Notes: generated by a model from the letters alone, not told the origin. 10,088 nucleotides of DNA from Euperipatoides rowelli (GCA_003024985.2 PXIH01S0002016.1), one strand, 5' to 3'; shown: positions 1 to 7,633, numbered from the stretch's first letter. A program made the numbers and translations.

Positions 1-80
1 CACCAATATGGCTGATGGTAGTAAGTTGAAATTATCTAGATCAGCACTCAGCAAAAGATTATTTCCCCTCTAGATTATCC

Positions 81-108
81 TAGGGTTCAGGGTTATGGTA
101 AGGTTAGG
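81..108 (+). repeat. Short degenerate TTAGGG-like patch
   Basis: The sequence has several imperfect GGGTT/GGTTA steps (TAGGGTTCAGGGTTATGG then AAGGTTAGG). It resembles degenerate telomere-type or 'GGTTAGGG' repeat DNA often scattered in animal genomes. A similar patch in the opposite orientation occurs at 5255-5286. It is short and may be coincidental. Confidence 0.35.
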
Positions 109-365
109 ACTATAAACAAAATATACTAATATTGGCGAGAAATAATACAAATTCCACACGCTAGTTTGTTGTTGTGCGACTCCTAACGTTAATTATGTTG
201 GTGGGCAGATAACAGAATCTTACCGAGATGTGTTCATCAGAATGGTTAATATAATAAATTAAATAAAAAACATAAAACCAATGTAAATATATCAATATAA
301 ATTGTAAATAAATATAAGATTCAATTGCAAATGATAGTATCAAACAAAAAAGTTCTTGTCAAATT

Positions 366-895
366 TTCAGCTTCACATTATATGGTGAAAATGATTTAAT
401 TTTTGTAATCTCTGAAATTTTTTTTTAAAAGTCAAAATAGTTTGACAATCTCTGATTTCTTGTGGTATTGTGTTCCAGAGTAGAGGGGATTTCATAGCTG
501 AAAGTAAGTCTACCCATATTAGTTTTAATTGATGCCATTTGTGACACTAGGCCTGGTGTGTAAGATAATGTCATACAGATATGATGGCCTTCCCTTTTTC
601 AGTATTTTCCAAATCATAAAAGCCAAATTGATCAATCTAATTTTGCAAATGGTATAAGATCCAATGAAATGGAGGCATCTAAAGCAATACTTTTACCACT
701 ACCAAAAACAATATGTTTGGCGGAAGTATTTTGAAGTGTTTGGAGTTTCTTTGAAATATTTTTTGAAGATCCCCATACACAATCACCATTATAAAGTATG
801 AGATTGAATAATGGTGTTTAGAAAGATTTTAACTGGAAGTTCCATAAAAGCTTAATTCGTAGGATTATCTTATTTATCCATTTATGTTTTTTGGT
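366..895 (-). mobile_element. Decayed LINE (Jockey/CR1/L2-like) fragment: C-terminal end of reverse transcriptase ORF
   Basis: Read on the minus strand, three successive reading frames give the typical end of a non-LTR retrotransposon ORF2. From about 895 to 632 one frame reads WINKIILRIKLLWNFQLKSF, then an in-frame stop (818-820), then LYNGDCVWGSSKNISKKLQT and onward. This matches the common 'YxxxVWG ... LQxLQNxxA' pattern, with VWG at 770-778. After a stop at 632-634 and a frameshift, another frame reads IWKILKKGRPSYLYDIILHT with a stop near 530. A second shift then gives LWNTIPQEIRD (LWN at 472-480) followed by a lysine/phenylalanine-rich tail. It ends at a stop at 373-375. The 'LWNxxPxxIR' block is characteristic of the region after the RT domain in CR1/L2/Jockey-type LINEs. 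The 5' part is missing, as is usual for LINE insertions. Two frameshifts and several stops show that it is inactive. I cannot name the clade precisely. Confidence 0.75.
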
Positions 896-936
896 TATTA
901 ATAGAAGTTGTTTATTTTCTTACCAACCAATTTGGG

Positions 937-1186
937 TTGGGATGTCCAGCGTGCCAAAATGGCACAAATGTTGTGGTCATTTTGGCCAGAGTGCCGAAAT
1001 CTGGGTGTCTAGGCTGCATATTTTTGATAAGCTTTTTTTTTTATTATTATTTGGTGGTAGTTTTTTGGTGCTAGTTTTGTTTCCCTTTTGAGAGATTTTG
1101 ATGAACTTTTTTTTTTTTTTTGCCTGTGAAGATTTTTAAACTTTAAAAATTTTTGTTGGGTGTCCAGTCCGGTGTGCTGCCAAAAA
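937..1186. repeat. Pair of diverged direct repeats with small inverted repeats
   Basis: TTGGGATGTCCAG (937-949), followed by GTGCCAAAA, resembles TTGGGTGTCCAG (1156-1167), followed after a few bases by GTGCTGCCAAAAA. A weaker third copy (GGGTGTCTAGG) lies near 1003. The first copy overlaps a perfect hairpin, GTGCCA-AAA-TGGCAC (951-965), and follows CCAACC-AATTTG-GGTTGG (923-940). The area is less AT-rich than its surroundings, which suggests a transposon relic. No target-site duplication or clear ends were found. Confidence 0.3.
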
Positions 1187-1748
1187 TCTCTAAAGTCCCG
1201 TCTTCAGCACCCGGGCCACCTATTTGCCATCCCTGTCATAGGACATTCATTTTTGGGAATATTATACTAGAAACCGGTATAGAAAATGTCACACCTATAG
1301 ATTTTCAGCCTATTGTAAAACATTGCACAATATAATCATGAATTAACATAAATGCTAATTTCTTGCGATTCCAAGACATAATCGACTTGTATTAAAAGTG
1401 GTTGATGTTAAGAGATTTTCTCATTCAACATGACATTGTTTAGTATAGGGCTAGAGTAATAGCGTGAAGCATCCCCTTCTATACCATTTGATACTACTAT
1501 CGGTACGATTCAGCCTTGAAAGTTGTCATGCTTTCTGTGTGATATTGTTTATATTGAATAACTCTACTGTTTTTCCTTCCTAATCTTTAGGAGTTTGTTT
1601 TGAAAGATGTATTTTTTCACTTCTTCACAATAGTGAATTGTTTGTATTGGCTATCAAGAGGGGTTTGTGTTGAGGTTTTGCATTCTTTGAGCACAGTGTG
1701 ATATTGTTTATACAATATTTCCAAACTATCAGGAAAATTTGGTCTTGA

Positions 1749-1761
1749 GGGGGGGGGGGGG
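1749..1761 (+). repeat. Poly-G tract (13 bp)
   Basis: An uninterrupted run of 13 G stands out in AT-rich DNA. Comparable G runs occur at 8575-8584 and 8966-8977. Such runs are length-unstable and prone to sequencing error. Confidence 0.85.
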
Positions 1762-1973
1762 AAGGTTGTAGCTATGTTTTTAAATATAATTCACACCAAT
1801 CTCAGAAATTGGATTATTAGCCAATTGTTTATAATTCTTGCATTATATTTTTATACCTTCTCACTTCAAAACTCTTTCAACATTTCAGGCACTTTCTTAT
1901 ATTAGTTTATTAAGGTTGTTTGGTAGTTGATAGTTTTTTTTTAATTAAAATCCCCATGATTCAATAGCCCATT

Positions 1974-2053
1974 AAAAAAAAAAAAAAATTGTAAAAAGAT
2001 AAAAAAAAAAAATTAAAAAAAATAATAAAATTATATTAAAAAAAAAAATTAGA
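1974..2053. repeat. A-rich low-complexity tract
   Basis: Successive runs of A (8 to 15 bases) are separated by short T-containing spacers. No LINE or SINE body could be recognised immediately upstream, so a poly-A tail is possible but unsupported. Confidence 0.8.
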
Positions 2054-2292
2054 TTAGGACCAGGGACAAACATGCTGGACTATAGTCTGTTGTTGTCCGG
2101 CATATTTGTATTAGTATTAACACTTCAGAACACTGCACTTTAAACTGAAATTGTTTAACTGTCAGTTCTTATATTTAATTACATAAATTTATCATTTTCT
2201 TTGCAGTTAATTCTCACTAGATTGGCTTAAGAAACATTTTATATATTTGTCACATTTTTAGGGTGAACTGCAGAATAACTTAAATCAGCTTT

Positions 2293-2397
2293 GGGATATT
2301 AAATCTGGTGACCAAATTTACTGAGCGCATGCCAAAAAGGTAAAGACACCTTTTAGCAAACGATCTGTCAGTATTTAATCACCGGATCTAATATCCC
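2293..2397. mobile_element. Hairpin (foldback) MITE, about 105 bp
   Basis: The left arm starts GGGATATTAAATCTGGTGA (2293-2311). The right arm, read on the minus strand from 2397, starts GGGATATTAGATCCGGTGA. The match continues inward (CCAAATTTACTGA against TTAAATACTGACA). A central stem, AAAAAGGT against ACCTTTT (2335-2354), closes the structure, so nearly the whole element folds back. No transposase is present and I found no clear target-site duplication. The terminal motif recurs in the element at 4643-4757, so both probably belong to one family of non-autonomous DNA transposons. Confidence 0.65.
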
Positions 2398-2823
2398 TCC
2401 ACCAGTATGGAAGGGGGAATATGTATACCTTATAAGTTCAACTTTCTGATACGTTTATAAGAAAATCTATCTTCCCAGGAAAGAGCTGAAGCCAGCTATA
2501 CGTTAGCCCATGGGTTATTAAGCGAAATTATTAATAAGATCTAATGGGCTTATTTTTAACATGATCTAAAAATTGAAATTTGACTGATGGTTTATAGAAT
2601 TATATCTATTTTTTAAGAATTTATTTTATCGAACATTTTACATTTAAAATATTTTTTATACTTATTAATAGTAATAGCCCTAAATAGTTTTTTTTTTAGT
2701 TTAAATATCACGTAGAGTCAGCTTGACAATATAAAATTGATCGCTTGGAGTGATTGGGCACCTAACGTTTTGCGTGGCTCAGATTGGATAAGATATATTT
2801 ATTTAAGCACAAACAGTATACCG

Positions 2824-3140
2824 GACAATATGCCTAAAAACATTTAAATTTTAAAATGTATTATATTTATTTTAAATTTAGATTAAAGGATGAAGGGCCC
2901 TTTTATTTTTAAAACTTTTAATTAAGCAATAGTTATTGAAGTAGGCATGGAGTTATTAAGTTGCTGAAATTATTGACAATATGCCTTTATCACGGTGTAC
3001 ACCGTGGCCTTTATAAAATAATATAAAGTTTAAATTTCTAAATTTGTTTTTATATAAAAGATGAAGGGTATACTTTTATCTTTAAATTTTTGAATTAGAC
3101 ACGAGTTATATTAAGTTTCACAAATGATCGACAATAGGCT
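2824..3140 (+). repeat. Imperfect tandem duplication, unit about 150 bp
   Basis: GACAATATGCCT begins at 2824 and again at 2975, and a partial GACAATAGG begins at 3130. Within each unit the order is the same: an AT-rich block, GATGAAGGG (2889 and 3060), CTTTTA(T)CTTTAAA-type sequence, then an AGTTAT..TTAAGT block. The copies are clearly diverged. The second copy is longer between GACAAT and GATGAAGGG, 85 bp against 65 bp, because it carries the palindromic insert at 2991-3014. Confidence 0.6.
2983..3014. mobile_element. 16-bp perfect palindrome flanked by an exact 8-bp duplication
   Basis: GCCTTTAT (2983-2990) is followed by CACGGTGTACACCGTG (2991-3006), which is its own reverse complement, and then by GCCTTTAT again (3007-3014). 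The sister repeat copy at 2824 lacks both the palindrome and the second GCCTTTAT. Removing 24 bp makes the two copies nearly equal in this interval. The arrangement looks like a transposon reduced to 8 bp of each terminal inverted repeat, still bounded by an 8-bp target-site duplication. An 8-bp duplication is typical of the hAT and P superfamilies. This is an inference from one locus. Confidence 0.5.
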
Positions 3141-3513
3141 AATTAAAAAAATAGTCTTCAGCTAGATTATACTAACGTTGCTTTCATGTAAAGAAAACCT
3201 CTATAAGCTTTTAATATTAAGTTGTGTAAATTTTATAATTTGTTTATTTGAACATTTTTTTTAATTAAATATTTTTTTATTTTTATTTTTTTATTGGTGA
3301 AACTATTTTTTTTATTTTATTGTTTGAATAATAGGTGGGGCTGTTTTTTTAAAATTTACGTTATTCATTTTTTTGCTCAATTTAAGTTATTCTGCAGATC
3401 TGCCCATTTTTACCATCAAGTGAATTATTTAAAAGGAATATATCAGATTAGACAAAATATTTAAAAAATAAAATATCGCCTTATTTTAAAATAATTATCT
3501 TTTTTATTTATAG

Positions 3514-3583
3514 GAAGCATACACACGGGTACTTATGGGTCATATTGATCTAGCCTCAGCTGTTTTTCCTAATAACATTGAAG
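3514..3583 (+). CDS. XPNPEP: Xaa-Pro aminopeptidase (aminopeptidase P), internal exon A
   Basis: This 70-bp internal exon reads 23 whole codons plus one base, starting EAYTRVLMGHIDLASAVFPN and ending NIE. It resembles the helical segment of the aminopeptidase P catalytic domain that lies between the two metal-binding aspartates and the HGTGH motif. The family removes the N-terminal residue from peptides whose second residue is proline, using a two-metal centre (peptidase family M24B). The exon starts after an acceptor with a pyrimidine-rich tract and TATAG at 3511-3513. It ends at a GTAAAT donor (3584). It probably begins in phase 0 and ends in phase 1, and the split glycine codon is completed by exon B. 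The preceding exon, expected to carry the two metal-binding aspartates, is not in the 3.5 kb upstream. I cannot decide between the cytosolic (XPNPEP1-like) and membrane or secreted (XPNPEP2-like) paralogue from 58 residues, so the symbol is a family name only. Confidence 0.9.
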
Positions 3584-3742
3584 GTAAATTTTTATTTTTA
3601 TATCCCATTTTTGTTTATTTTGTGAATTTTACTTTATTTTTATATTTCTTGGTAAATTCCCAACCTGTCAGTTTAGTAATTATTAAAAATTTTAAGAAAA
3701 AAAATCAATGAAAAGGTAGTAGGCCCTCAATATCCCTGTATC

Positions 3743-4374
3743 CAGTGATGGACTGGGCCACCAGGAAATCAGGATTTCCAGAGAGGCCAGTGGATTTGTT
3801 ACTATAACATTTTAAAATTTTCATGCCACCCCCCTTCCTTGTGTGGTGTGTTGACTGTCCTATCTCCTCAAGGGCTAGTAGATGGGTACATTACCCAGGT
3901 TATTCCAGTGTCGGACTGGCCCTGCCGGCTGGCCGGCGATCGCCGCAGGCCCAGGGGATCAGGGGGCCCTTTGAAAAAAAATTTTTTTGAAAAAAAAAAA
4001 AAAAATTTTTTTAATTTTATTTAGGTAATTAACGAACAATAAAAGTTATCATGAAAGCAGGGCCCTCACATTGAAGAGGCACCAGTGATATTTATGTATT
4101 TTGTTTGAACAAAATATATAAACTATATAGCTATGACCAGAATGATAGGATGGGGGACCAATAGGCTCGGTAAAGGTAAACCAGGGACTATATAGGGATG
4201 GTAAATGAAAACAAAATGAGCCTACAACTAAAAAAAAAAAAAAAAAAAAAAGCTTATCAAATTTAAAAAAGGCCCGCTACAGCTTTGGGGTCAAGGGCCT
4301 TGACCATTCTCAGCCGCAGGCCGAAATGACAGCCAGCCGACACTGGGTTATTCTAATGAACCAGTCCATCCCTG
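3743..4374. mobile_element. hAT-like MITE (outer element of a nested pair)
   Basis: The left end CAGTGATGGACTGG (3743-3756) matches the reverse complement of the right end CCAGTCCATCCCTG (4361-4374) at 13 of 14 positions. Near the left end lies a small hairpin, GGAAATC-AG-GATTTCC (3764-3779). The flanking 8 bp, CCTGTATC (3735-3742) and CCCATACC (4375-4382), agree at 5 of 8 positions, with all differences being transitions, so this is a decayed target-site duplication at best. Without the inner insertion and one copy of its duplication the element would be about 184 bp. It is non-autonomous with no transposase. Confidence 0.7.
3906..4345. mobile_element. hAT-like non-autonomous element (440 bp), inserted in the outer element
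   Basis: The left end is CAGTGTCGGACTGG (3906). The right end is CCAGCCGACACTG (to 4345), whose reverse complement is CAGTGTCGGCTGG. Both ends continue with GC-rich sequence (GGCCGGCGATCGCCGCAGGC on the left, a GCCGCAGGCCGAA block on the right), while the middle has long A runs (3974-4010, 4230-4251). The element is flanked by a perfect 8-bp target-site duplication, GGTTATTC (3898-3905 and 4346-4353), the size typical of hAT transposases. It carries no transposase. It interrupts the 3743-4374 element and so is younger, in agreement with its intact duplication. Confidence 0.85.
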
Positions 4375-4642
4375 CCCATACCGTATTCAACTGTTTATAG
4401 TTTTTCTATAAATTATTGTATATGGAAATTTTAAAAATATTTATAACAAGTTATTTTTTGTACTTTTAAAGGCAAATTAACTCTCATTTTAGATTAAATA
4501 ACAACATAACTTTGAATCCAGCTTGAATCCTCCTCCTGAATGTTTTATGGCCAAACTATCATAAGCTAAAATAATAAGTAACTTAGAAATGAGCATTGCA
4601 CAAAATAAGGTAAACTCCAGAATTCCCTAACACAGCATATTG

Positions 4643-4757
4643 ATATTGGATCTGGTGAATTAACACGATGTAATATGGCAACCAGATGCTCTAAGGCAAA
4701 ATTTGCCTTTAGAACATCTGATCAATTAACCAATCATGATTGGGTCACCAGACCAAA
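4643..4757. mobile_element. Foldback element related to the 2293-2397 MITE
   Basis: The left end GATATTGGATCTGGTGA (4643-4658 and next bases) pairs with TCACCAGACCAAA (4745-4757). The core forms a long stem: AGATGCTCTAAGGCAAA (4684-4700) against TTTGCCTTTAGAACATCT (4702-4719), with a single unpaired base. The end motif is nearly identical to GATATTAAATCTGGTGA at 2295, which suggests a shared family. No target-site duplication was recognised. Confidence 0.6.
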
Positions 4758-4777
4758 TAGACATGATGAAGTTAATC

Positions 4778-4846
4778 ATTCCGATACAATGTTAGGAATG
4801 TTGAGCTTTCTCAGAAAGTTTATCGTTCTGAACATTGTATCAGAAT
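4778..4846. repeat. Second inverted repeat beside the foldback element
   Basis: ATTCCGATACAATGTTAGGAA (4778-4798) pairs with the reverse complement of 4826-4846 at 18 of 21 positions, including GATACAATGTT against AACATTGTATC exactly. A second small stem, CTTTCT-C-AGAAAG (4806-4818), lies in the loop. It may be part of a composite with the element at 4643-4757 or an independent MITE. Confidence 0.55.
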
Positions 4847-5196
4847 TATAAGCTTTATCAGTATTATTTCTGTAGAGGAAATAACAGGACGAGTCTGAAA
4901 ATGTAGTAGTAAAAGTAAATTGTGATAACTAGTTATTGTGTTCTATGTTTTTTGTAGAATATATTAGTTATCAAATATTAAAGAATTTGAAGATGTAATA
5001 CAACAAAAATATTGATTTTACATTAATTTTAAACACAAGAGATCAGTGATTCTGCCAAGATGGTGCGGTAATTCGCATATCCAAGGAAAATTAAGGTTTC
5101 TTGTTATAGAGGGTGCATTATGATGTAAATAAACTGCAACCAATGTAGGAAATGTAATTTTTATATGCAAAAAATTTGATTTTATTCATATGATTA

Positions 5197-5247
5197 AATA
5201 ACAGCTTTGGGATCGATCCAGGATCCAGTTCTACAAAGCTGCTTATT
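5197..5247. repeat. Hairpin with AATAACAGCTTTG arms
   Basis: AATAACAGCTTTG (5197-5209) pairs with CAAAGCTGCTTATT (5234-5247), with one extra base in the right arm. The loop contains GGATCGATCC and GGATCC. CAGCTTTGGGAT here also precedes the hairpin MITE at 2286-2297, so the two loci may share a fragment. Confidence 0.45.
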
Positions 5248-5491
5248 AACATTTCTAACCTGTACCCTAACTCCAACTCTTAATCCTTCAGCTAGAAATT
5301 GATTTAAAAGCTTGAAAATGGCCTCAATAATAACAGGGATGTTGGTATATATAAATTTTCACTCTTATTTTCAAGATGATATACTCAAAAAGCATTATAC
5401 ATAAAATGACAAAATAACTGACACCATATTTTATATAAGTAGATACAATAAAAAAATAATAAATAATACATTGATAGTTGAATAATACCAT

Positions 5492-5585
5492 TTGATCGAT
5501 AGATAGACAAAGATTAATGGCTAGATAGATATAGATATACAGTCATATAGATGGACAAATAGACTAATGTATGGGTGGGTGGATA
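5492..5585 (+). repeat. Degenerate GATA/TAGA microsatellite
   Basis: Interrupted runs of GATAGATAGA, CTAGATAGATATAGATATA and ATAGATGGACA are followed by GGGTGGGTGGAT. This is an old, decayed tetranucleotide repeat in the intron. Confidence 0.75.
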
Positions 5586-5839
5586 ATTACTAAATGTTTT
5601 ATTATAATTGATAATTTGATTAAGAAGATGAATTTTTTTATTTAGTTTGATACATTGTTTAAATACATTTACTGTAAGTTTATTAATTATATAATATGAT
5701 CATAGAATTCAAATGTGTCTTTATTTTGTTTATGTTTACATCAATTTACACCAGCACTAGATACCATTTTAGATATTCTATTTTATTGCATTTATTTTAA
5801 AAATATTATGATTTCATGACTATTTTGTTTCTTCTGCAG

Positions 5840-5944
5840 GTCACCAGCTAGATATTATTGCACGAGCCCCTCTGTGGGAAGCTGGTCTAGATTATAGGCA
5901 TGGGACCGGGCATGGCATTGGAGCTTTCTTAAGTGTTCATGAAG
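5840..5944 (+). CDS. XPNPEP: Xaa-Pro aminopeptidase (aminopeptidase P), internal exon B with HGTGH metal-binding motif
   Basis: This 105-bp exon starts after a strong acceptor (TTTCTTCTGCAG, ending 5839) and stops before a GTAAAC donor at 5945. It is phase 1 at both ends. The first two bases complete a Gly codon begun in exon A. Then follow 34 codons, and the last base opens another codon, probably Gly. The translation contains [20 protein letters not shown] followed by [14 protein letters not shown] is the signature of M24B aminopeptidase P. Its second His (codon 5911-5913) corresponds to the metal ligand, and the first His (5899-5901) and the His of SVHE (5938-5940) correspond to conserved active-site histidines. 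All are intact, as expected for an active enzyme. The next exon, which should carry the two glutamate metal ligands, was not found in the remaining 4.1 kb. No frameshift or stop lies in either exon, so a functional gene is more likely than a pseudogene. Confidence 0.95.
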
Positions 5945-6210
5945 GTAAACAATAGAAAGTCTGATTGTCATCAGATTTATTATAACATTAAAATTAAAAT
6001 AAATTAGTAATATATTAAAAATTTTAATTAACCAAAAAAAAAGTTGAATGATTTCTGCTGGGAGTCCCTTTTACCCCTCTTCTTTAGATAAACTCAGAAG
6101 TGGGCCAGATGAGCAAAGTTAAAATCCTCAGATTGTAATTTATTTTTAATTATTAGTTGTTATACTGACAGCTGGGATTATTTCTCTTGGTTAGTAATGA
6201 AAAGTTAACC

Positions 6211-6470
6211 CCTTTGATGTCATCAGGGTGAGTCATATGACTAAAATAATTGAATTTTCTCTTGTTCTAAAGGAAAACTTAATGATGTCATCATTGCAGG
6301 TGTCACATGTCTCAATGATGTCATTACAATAGTTGAATAACAACACTAAAACAGGTCAATGGAATAAGGCCCATTGTTCCAGGCTCTGCCATCTTTGTTT
6401 CTCATCATGTGATCAGTTCTCTGATAAAGAAAAGAGACAGTCATATGACTTATAAAGATGGCGCCCTTTT
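6211..6470. promoter_or_regulatory. Cluster of bZIP-like and YY1-like motifs (possible intronic enhancer or MITE)
   Basis: TGATGTCAT occurs three times (6215, 6283, 6316), twice within TGATGTCATCA. TGAGTCA, the AP-1 consensus, lies at 6229-6235. The perfect palindrome AGTCATATGACT occurs twice (6231-6242 and 6439-6450). AAGATGGCG (6455-6463) resembles a YY1 core. It pairs with GCCATCTTTG at 6388, making a foldback of about 75 bp (6388-6462). The motifs start about 270 bp after exon B. They could be an intronic regulatory region or simply a palindromic transposon. The sequence alone does not separate these. Confidence 0.35.
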
Positions 6471-6590
6471 TTTGATGTAGCAAATAAGATTCGATGAATC
6501 TAATAATTTTTATGATAATTTTAAGAGTTTAAGGTTAATCACATGTTAAAGTTTGTTAATTTAAATTATATTGGGCTGTTTTTTTTTTTT

Positions 6591-6614
6591 AAATAAATAA
6601 ATAAATAAATAAAA
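6591..6614 (+). repeat. (AAAT)6 microsatellite
   Basis: Six uninterrupted AAAT units follow a run of 12 T. This is simple sequence of no specific function. Confidence 0.9.
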
Positions 6615-7242
6615 GTATTGCTAAGAAATCTCCATTGTTATTTACATCTTGGTGGAGCATGATGTAAAATTTCTTTGTTTGAGGCGATTAAAGAAAGAGA
6701 ATATCTAGCAGTGTTTAATACTCGTGTGATATGCTCTAAGTCTAAGTTATTGAAGTTTTTTTTTACATCCAAAGGAAAAAAAGATATGAAAAAGCTGACT
6801 GAATTTGAAAAAAAAAACATGTCCGCTGTTAACCTGACCTCACTACAGAAATTTCCATTTTTGATTTTTGTTATTGATTTAAGGTAGTGGATAAACCATA
6901 TACTGTATATATATGTTATAAGCCTCTTGTCTTTCCTAACTAATCCAACTTGACATTGACAAAATGAAGCAGTTTTTTTTTTTTAAATTTATTTAAACCA
7001 TCTTATCTGTTCTTTCTCTAGCAGCAGTAAAAAATGTGAGTTATGCACAGTCAAACTTGATTAAAAAAATGTAGCAGTTTTAGTCATATACAAAAGATGC
7101 CATTGTGTATCCATCTCCATAAATTATATTAAGTAATTATACAAAGTTAGTTCTCTTTTATTAAAGTGTAACCAAAAGTCTTCCAAAATATTTATTACGA
7201 TTTTAAAAAAAAATCATTTCAGCTAATTTATTGCTGCTGGAG

Positions 7243-7540
7243 CAGGGGTGACCAAACTTTCTGGGGCCTCCAGGTTTGAGGTTTTGTTCGGGTCCCTTTT
7301 TTTAAAAAAGTTTAAAATAATAAATTTAAAAATTTATGTAGGTACTGTATATGGCTGGTGGCCTTATTAAAATATTTTTTCAATTGTAACGAAATTTCAA
7401 AATGGTAACGTATTATTTTACGCTTCTATGTTCTATCACTTCTTTAGCAGTTACATAATTTGCGTTGTGACTTGGAGTCCCCTAAAACTTGGGGGTCCCA
7501 TGGCTAAAGCCCTATTAGCCCTTATATAGATCCACCACTG
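7243..7540. mobile_element. hAT-like non-autonomous element (298 bp)
   Basis: The left end CAGGGGTGACC matches the reverse complement of the right end (CAGTGGTGGAT) at 8 of the first 9 to 10 positions, after which the ends diverge. The flanks TGCTGGAG (7235-7242) and TGCTGGAA (7541-7548) form an 8-bp target-site duplication with one mismatch. Inside are GGTCCC/GGGTCCC blocks near both ends and an AT-rich core. No transposase is encoded. CAGNGGTGG-type ends with 8-bp duplications are characteristic of hAT elements. Confidence 0.75.
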
Positions 7541-7633
7541 TGCTGGAAGCCTGGAGCTCAAGTTATAAAATTACATAAATTAATTTAATTCAACGATGAA
7601 GCAAAACTTTGAATGAGCTGCACGTTATTTGGT

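Larger units (their letters stand above)
1..3513 (+). other. Intron (3' part) upstream of aminopeptidase P exon A
   Basis: I find no stretch encoding the expected preceding part of the peptidase domain, the segment with the two metal-binding aspartates. The whole region up to the acceptor at 3513 is therefore most simply the 3' part of one long intron. It contains the LINE relic, a hairpin MITE and a tandem duplication, listed separately. The gaps 1-365, 1340-1960, 2055-2290 and 2400-2820 are AT-rich with scattered homopolymer runs. Apart from a small inverted repeat, AGCCCAT (2505-2511) against ATGGGCT (2544-2550), I see nothing specific in them. An intergenic origin for the far left end cannot be excluded, because the first exon is not visible. 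Confidence 0.6.
3584..5839 (+). other. Phase-1 intron between exons A and B (2256 bp)
   Basis: The donor is GTAAAT at 3584 and the acceptor is a pyrimidine-rich tract ending GCAG at 5839. Joining the exons restores a glycine codon and continuous aminopeptidase P homology. The intron holds two nested hAT-like elements, two foldback elements, a third hairpin and degenerate tetranucleotide repeats. The stretches 4383-4640, 4850-5195 and 5590-5820 are AT-rich and show nothing I can name. Confidence 0.9.

Noticed and set aside
161-343. A 60-codon minus-strand frame
   Set aside because: It is a Tyr/Ile-rich translation of AT-rich DNA with no homology that I recognise. It lies downstream of the LINE relic's stop codon.
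891-1335. Two open frames of 60-66 codons on the plus strand
   Set aside because: They have no recognisable domain, the composition follows the surrounding repeats and T-runs, and they lie in sequence with transposon-like inverted repeats.
2195-2235. Possible upstream exon after TTTCTTTGCAG
   Set aside because: All three frames stop within about eight codons and none resembles aminopeptidase P.
3839-4024. A 61-codon plus-strand frame
   Set aside because: It runs across the junction of the two nested hAT-like elements and ends in translated A-runs, so it is an artefact of the insertion.
5205-5225. tRNA-type B box (GATCGATCC), hinting at a SINE
   Set aside because: No A box lies at a suitable distance and no SINE body or tail was seen. 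The match fits the local hairpin.
6638-6887. Overlapping frames on both strands
   Set aside because: Both are short, Lys/Phe-rich readings of A/T runs, with no splice-site support or known domain.
7020-7075. Possible next exon after TTTCTCTAG
   Set aside because: The acceptor is good, but the frame in phase with exon B begins with Ala instead of the expected Gly, does not resemble the peptidase, and soon meets a stop.
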